Shown here in pieces: positions 4,377-6,474 of a DNA stretch of 6,474 nucleotides. The stretch is from a candidate division KSB1 bacterium (GTDB lineage: Bacteria > Zhuqueibacterota > JdFR-76 > DREG01): positions 1-6,474 of the forward strand of contig JADFJB010000176.1 in the NCBI GenBank assembly GCA_022566355.1. The letters run 5' to 3'. Under the pieces are notes generated by a model, which saw only the letters and a program-made list of their open reading frames with translations, ran no database searches and was not told where the DNA came from. The stretch's first letter is position 1. Each line of letters starts with the position of its first letter. The position numbers and the translations under genes were made by a program.

Positions 4377-6419
4377 TTATCTTTTCAGTGTGAAAGAGGT
4401 TTTCGTTTCTTTCGAATCATTGGATATTTTGTCCACTACTTTGACAACCATTTCATAACTCCCATTGCTCAATTGGCTGAAATCAAGCTTGATTGAAAAA
4501 TATTCGTGGATCTTTCTCCCTTGTTGATTATAGGCGATCGAAATACTGCCTTTCCCTTTACCAAAGGGATTAAGCTTAGAAACAAAAGCCATAACCCCCT
4601 TTTTCTTTACCGGATCAACCTTGTATTCGATTTCATATTGGGTATTGCCAGACACATTCTTCTGCAGATTATAAATTTCGAAATAGATAGATACAGGTTC
4701 TTTTGTTCTTAATTCTGAAAACGGATTGATCTTGATAGCCAGGTTATTCCTGATGAGAAATGACGACTTTTCCGATTGATTAAGTGCAGAAACCGGGTTG
4801 ATCTCTTGCGCAAAAATCACACTACTGAGTTGCAGGTGTTGATCTGAATAGGGTGGATTTTTAATTGAATAGTCTTCAAATCCTTTTTGTTTTCCTGAAG
4901 GATTCGAAACATCGGCAAGGATGTAGAAAATATTATGAACAGTTGTAAATTGGATTTGGTGAATCAATTCTCCTTTTTCACCGAATTTGGCGGGCTCTAT
5001 GGGAATCGAATTCTCTTTCATGCTAAGATCATTGAGATTGGGATCCCGAATCACGGTATGAATAATTAACTCTTGCTGACTTTCCGAACCGGCTTTTGAT
5101 AATTTGACATCCTCTTCCCTGAATCCATAAGCCAGGGCTAATGTGTTTTCATTATTGCTGTTCATAAATAATGCCGGCTTCATGGAAAAATGTAATTCTG
5201 ATATGTTATCAAATTGATTACTGACACTGACAGGAATTTTTGTTTGTTCAATTGTTTGTTCTCTTAGAAATCCATCAAATAATATTTCTATTTCTTCAAT
5301 TTTTATATCCCCCCCTCCATCAACTTTCGAAAATGCGGCAGCAAATCTCACATCAAGATCGACACGCGTGCGCATTATTTCACTAAAAGCAATTCTACGT
5401 CTTATAGATCCACGTTCCATCGATCTCGGGAGAATGTCTTCGGCTAAATAAGCCAGAGAATATCCCCATATTTTATCGACAAAATTAAAAACGATCTGCT
5501 TGCCGGATATTCGGTATACCCAGGTCTCTAACGATCTCCCCGCGACAAGTACTCCAGGAGCATTAAATACATCCTGGTAAACAGGCATCACCTCTACTTG
5601 CTTTGCATCCGGTTGTCCGTATCTTATATAAATCCTGCCCCGGTCGTCATACCTGGTTGGTGGTGTTAATGCTGAATAAATTGTCCGGGCAAACTGCAGC
5701 CGTTTATAATGTTCTTCGAGTCTTTCATTTGTTTTTGTTCCCAATGACATATCCCGTATCAACCAAAAACGTCTTAGAAATTCTGCCTTTTGTCTATTTT
5801 TCTTTAATGATTTCCATTTTTTTGCTTCATCATCATTAACAATTTCGATGATATCTTTATGAAGTTGGTCTATCACCATTTTATGATCAAAATTAATAAA
5901 GGCTAACTCATCCAAAGCTTCGACGATTGTCTCGCCACCGAACTCTTGATCTGATTTAGACCTTATGATTTTTTCCAGTTTTTCAATATTCGGGATGCGG
6001 TCTGAATAAAAAAGAAGGGATGAGCCCGGTTGATAATCAAATGGCAGCATGTCTCCGACGCGTTTCTTGGCCCAGTAACCGTATCGTTTAATGGCATGTT
6101 GATAAAGGAGATTTCCACAAGTATCAACTGTAACCGATGAATCAGTTAATTCAATCCAGGATTGTTGAATCTTCTCATGGGTATATTCGTCATTCTCTTT
6201 TGTATATTCAACTTTCAATATGTCTAAAAATGAAACATAGCGTTCATGAAGTGATTTGCCATTTGTTACTTTTATGGGAAACTTATTTATCATCGTTGGG
6301 ATTGTTTCTATTTTCTCCTTTTCAATATTTACCAATTGAGAGATGATAAAACCTTCGCTATTTTCTTTCTCTCTAAGAACGGATACTATAAAATGACGTA
6401 ATGAGCCCAAGTAAGCTAA
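4377..6419 (-). CDS. GWxTD domain-containing protein (5' partial, truncated by the contig end)
   Basis: 680 residues are visible. The frame is open back to 6419, where genuine sequence gives way to adapter, so the true start is missing; the in-frame TTG at 6410 only looks like a start. The region around residues 214-303 (numbered from 6419) is the GWxTD homology region: FLRRFWLIRD, then NERLEEHYKRLQFARTIYS, then PTRYDDRGRIYIRYGQPD (254-271) and ETWVYR (298-303), followed by FNFVDK. The name-giving GWxTD is replaced by TRYDD. The C-terminal ~330 residues look like beta-sandwich domains, with LQLSSVIFAQEI, LAIKINPFSEL, EPVSIYFEIYNL and YEIEYKVDP as recognisable conserved blocks, and SQLSNGSYEMVVKVVDK near the end. 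GWxTD proteins are characteristic of Bacteroidetes, Ignavibacteria and KSB1-like bacteria and are usually exported; their molecular function is not established. No signal peptide can be assessed because the N-terminus is absent. Confidence 0.85.
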   Translation of the reverse strand, partial: LAYLGSLRHFIVSVLREKENSEGFIISQLVNIEKEKIETIPTMINKFPIKVTNGKSLHERYVSFLDILKVEYTKENDEYTHEKIQQSWIELTDSSVTVDTCGNLLYQHAIKRYGYWAKKRVGDMLPFDYQPGSSLLFYSDRIPNIEKLEKIIRSKSDQEFGGETIVEALDELAFINFDHKMVIDQLHKDIIEIVNDDEAKKWKSLKKNRQKAEFLRRFWLIRDMSLGTKTNERLEEHYKRLQFARTIYSALTPPTRYDDRGRIYIRYGQPDAKQVEVMPVYQDVFNAPGVLVAGRSLETWVYRISGKQIVFNFVDKIWGYSLAYLAEDILPRSMERGSIRRRIAFSEIMRTRVDLDVRFAAAFSKVDGGGDIKIEEIEILFDGFLREQTIEQTKIPVSVSNQFDNISELHFSMKPALFMNSNNENTLALAYGFREEDVKLSKAGSESQQELIIHTVIRDPNLNDLSMKENSIPIEPAKFGEKGELIHQIQFTTVHNIFYILADVSNPSGKQKGFEDYSIKNPPYSDQHLQLSSVIFAQEINPVSALNQSEKSSFLIRNNLAIKINPFSELRTKEPVSIYFEIYNLQKNVSGNTQYEIEYKVDPVKKKGVMAFVSKLNPFGKGKGSISIAYNQQGRKIHEYFSIKLDFSQLSNGSYEMVVKVVDKISNDSKETKTSFTLKR

Positions 6420-6474
6420 AGATCGGAAGAGCCAACGTCTGACTCACATGCACTGACCAATCTCGTATACCCTC
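6420..6474 (+). other. Illumina TruSeq adapter read-through (sequencing artefact, index TGACCA)
   Basis: AGATCGGAAGAGC (6420-6432) is the exact universal start of the Illumina adapter. It continues in register, without gaps, through a degraded version of the 21-base stretch that follows in TruSeq (13 of 21 bases agree, including ACGTCTGA), then the exact six-base barcode TGACCA (6454-6459), which is TruSeq index 4. ATCTCGTAT (6460-6468) and a near match of the next bases follow. By my count 45 of 55 positions agree with the known adapter. This is not genomic DNA. Confidence 0.95.

Noticed and set aside
6408-6410. TTG as start of the GWxTD gene
   Set aside because: The three codons before it are open and the next bases are adapter, so the true N-terminus is off the contig.
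6420-6474. Promoter or 5' leader of the minus-strand gene
   Set aside because: The sequence is Illumina adapter with a TruSeq barcode, not genomic DNA.

Overview
The window looks like the end of a short-read metagenomic contig from a Gram-negative bacterium of the FCB supergroup, most likely a Calditrichota/KSB1- or Ignavibacteria-like lineage. The evidence is protein style: a C-terminal type IX secretion (T9SS type A) sorting domain with a YPNPFNP motif, a GWxTD-family protein, and a secreted protein ending in a FN3-like plus FlgD-Ig-like module. This placement is inferred from family knowledge; there is no rRNA or other marker gene here.

Layout. 2-877 (+) is the 3' end of a large secreted protein (DxDGDG repeat-like stretch, FN3-like domain, C-terminal Ig-like module). 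878-1193 is non-coding, with a perfect 11-bp inverted repeat at 1039-1070. 1194-2069 (+) is a tight two-gene unit: a periplasmic SLT-fold lytic transglycosylase and a small DUF350 membrane protein, the second ribosome-binding site overlapping the first stop codon. 2182-3045 (+) is a complete alpha/beta-hydrolase epoxide hydrolase. It is clearly richer in G+C than its neighbours, has an unusually strong Shine-Dalgarno sequence, and lies between two short motifs resembling integron attC core boxes. 3127-3160 carries a 12-bp direct repeat at 22-bp spacing, upstream of 3291-4130 (+), a secreted protein with an ASH/choice-of-anchor-like domain and a T9SS sorting domain. Its last ~22 codons run into a degenerate 8-bp-period repeat (4068-4220). 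4377-6419 (-) is a convergent, 5'-truncated GWxTD-domain protein.

The last 55 bases (6420-6474) are not biological. They align without gaps to the Illumina TruSeq adapter, including barcode TGACCA (index 4), with errors in the less conserved stretches. The real contig end is therefore 6419, and any gene start placed at or beyond it is an artefact.

Functionally the genes fit cell-envelope work (two exported, probably surface-delivered proteins, a peptidoglycan lyase, a small membrane protein and a GWxTD protein), plus one enzyme that looks like an accessory acquisition. I see no convincing undescribed multi-gene system. The items most worth checking are the adapter tail, the possible cassette origin of the epoxide hydrolase, and the repeat-derived tail on the T9SS cargo protein.
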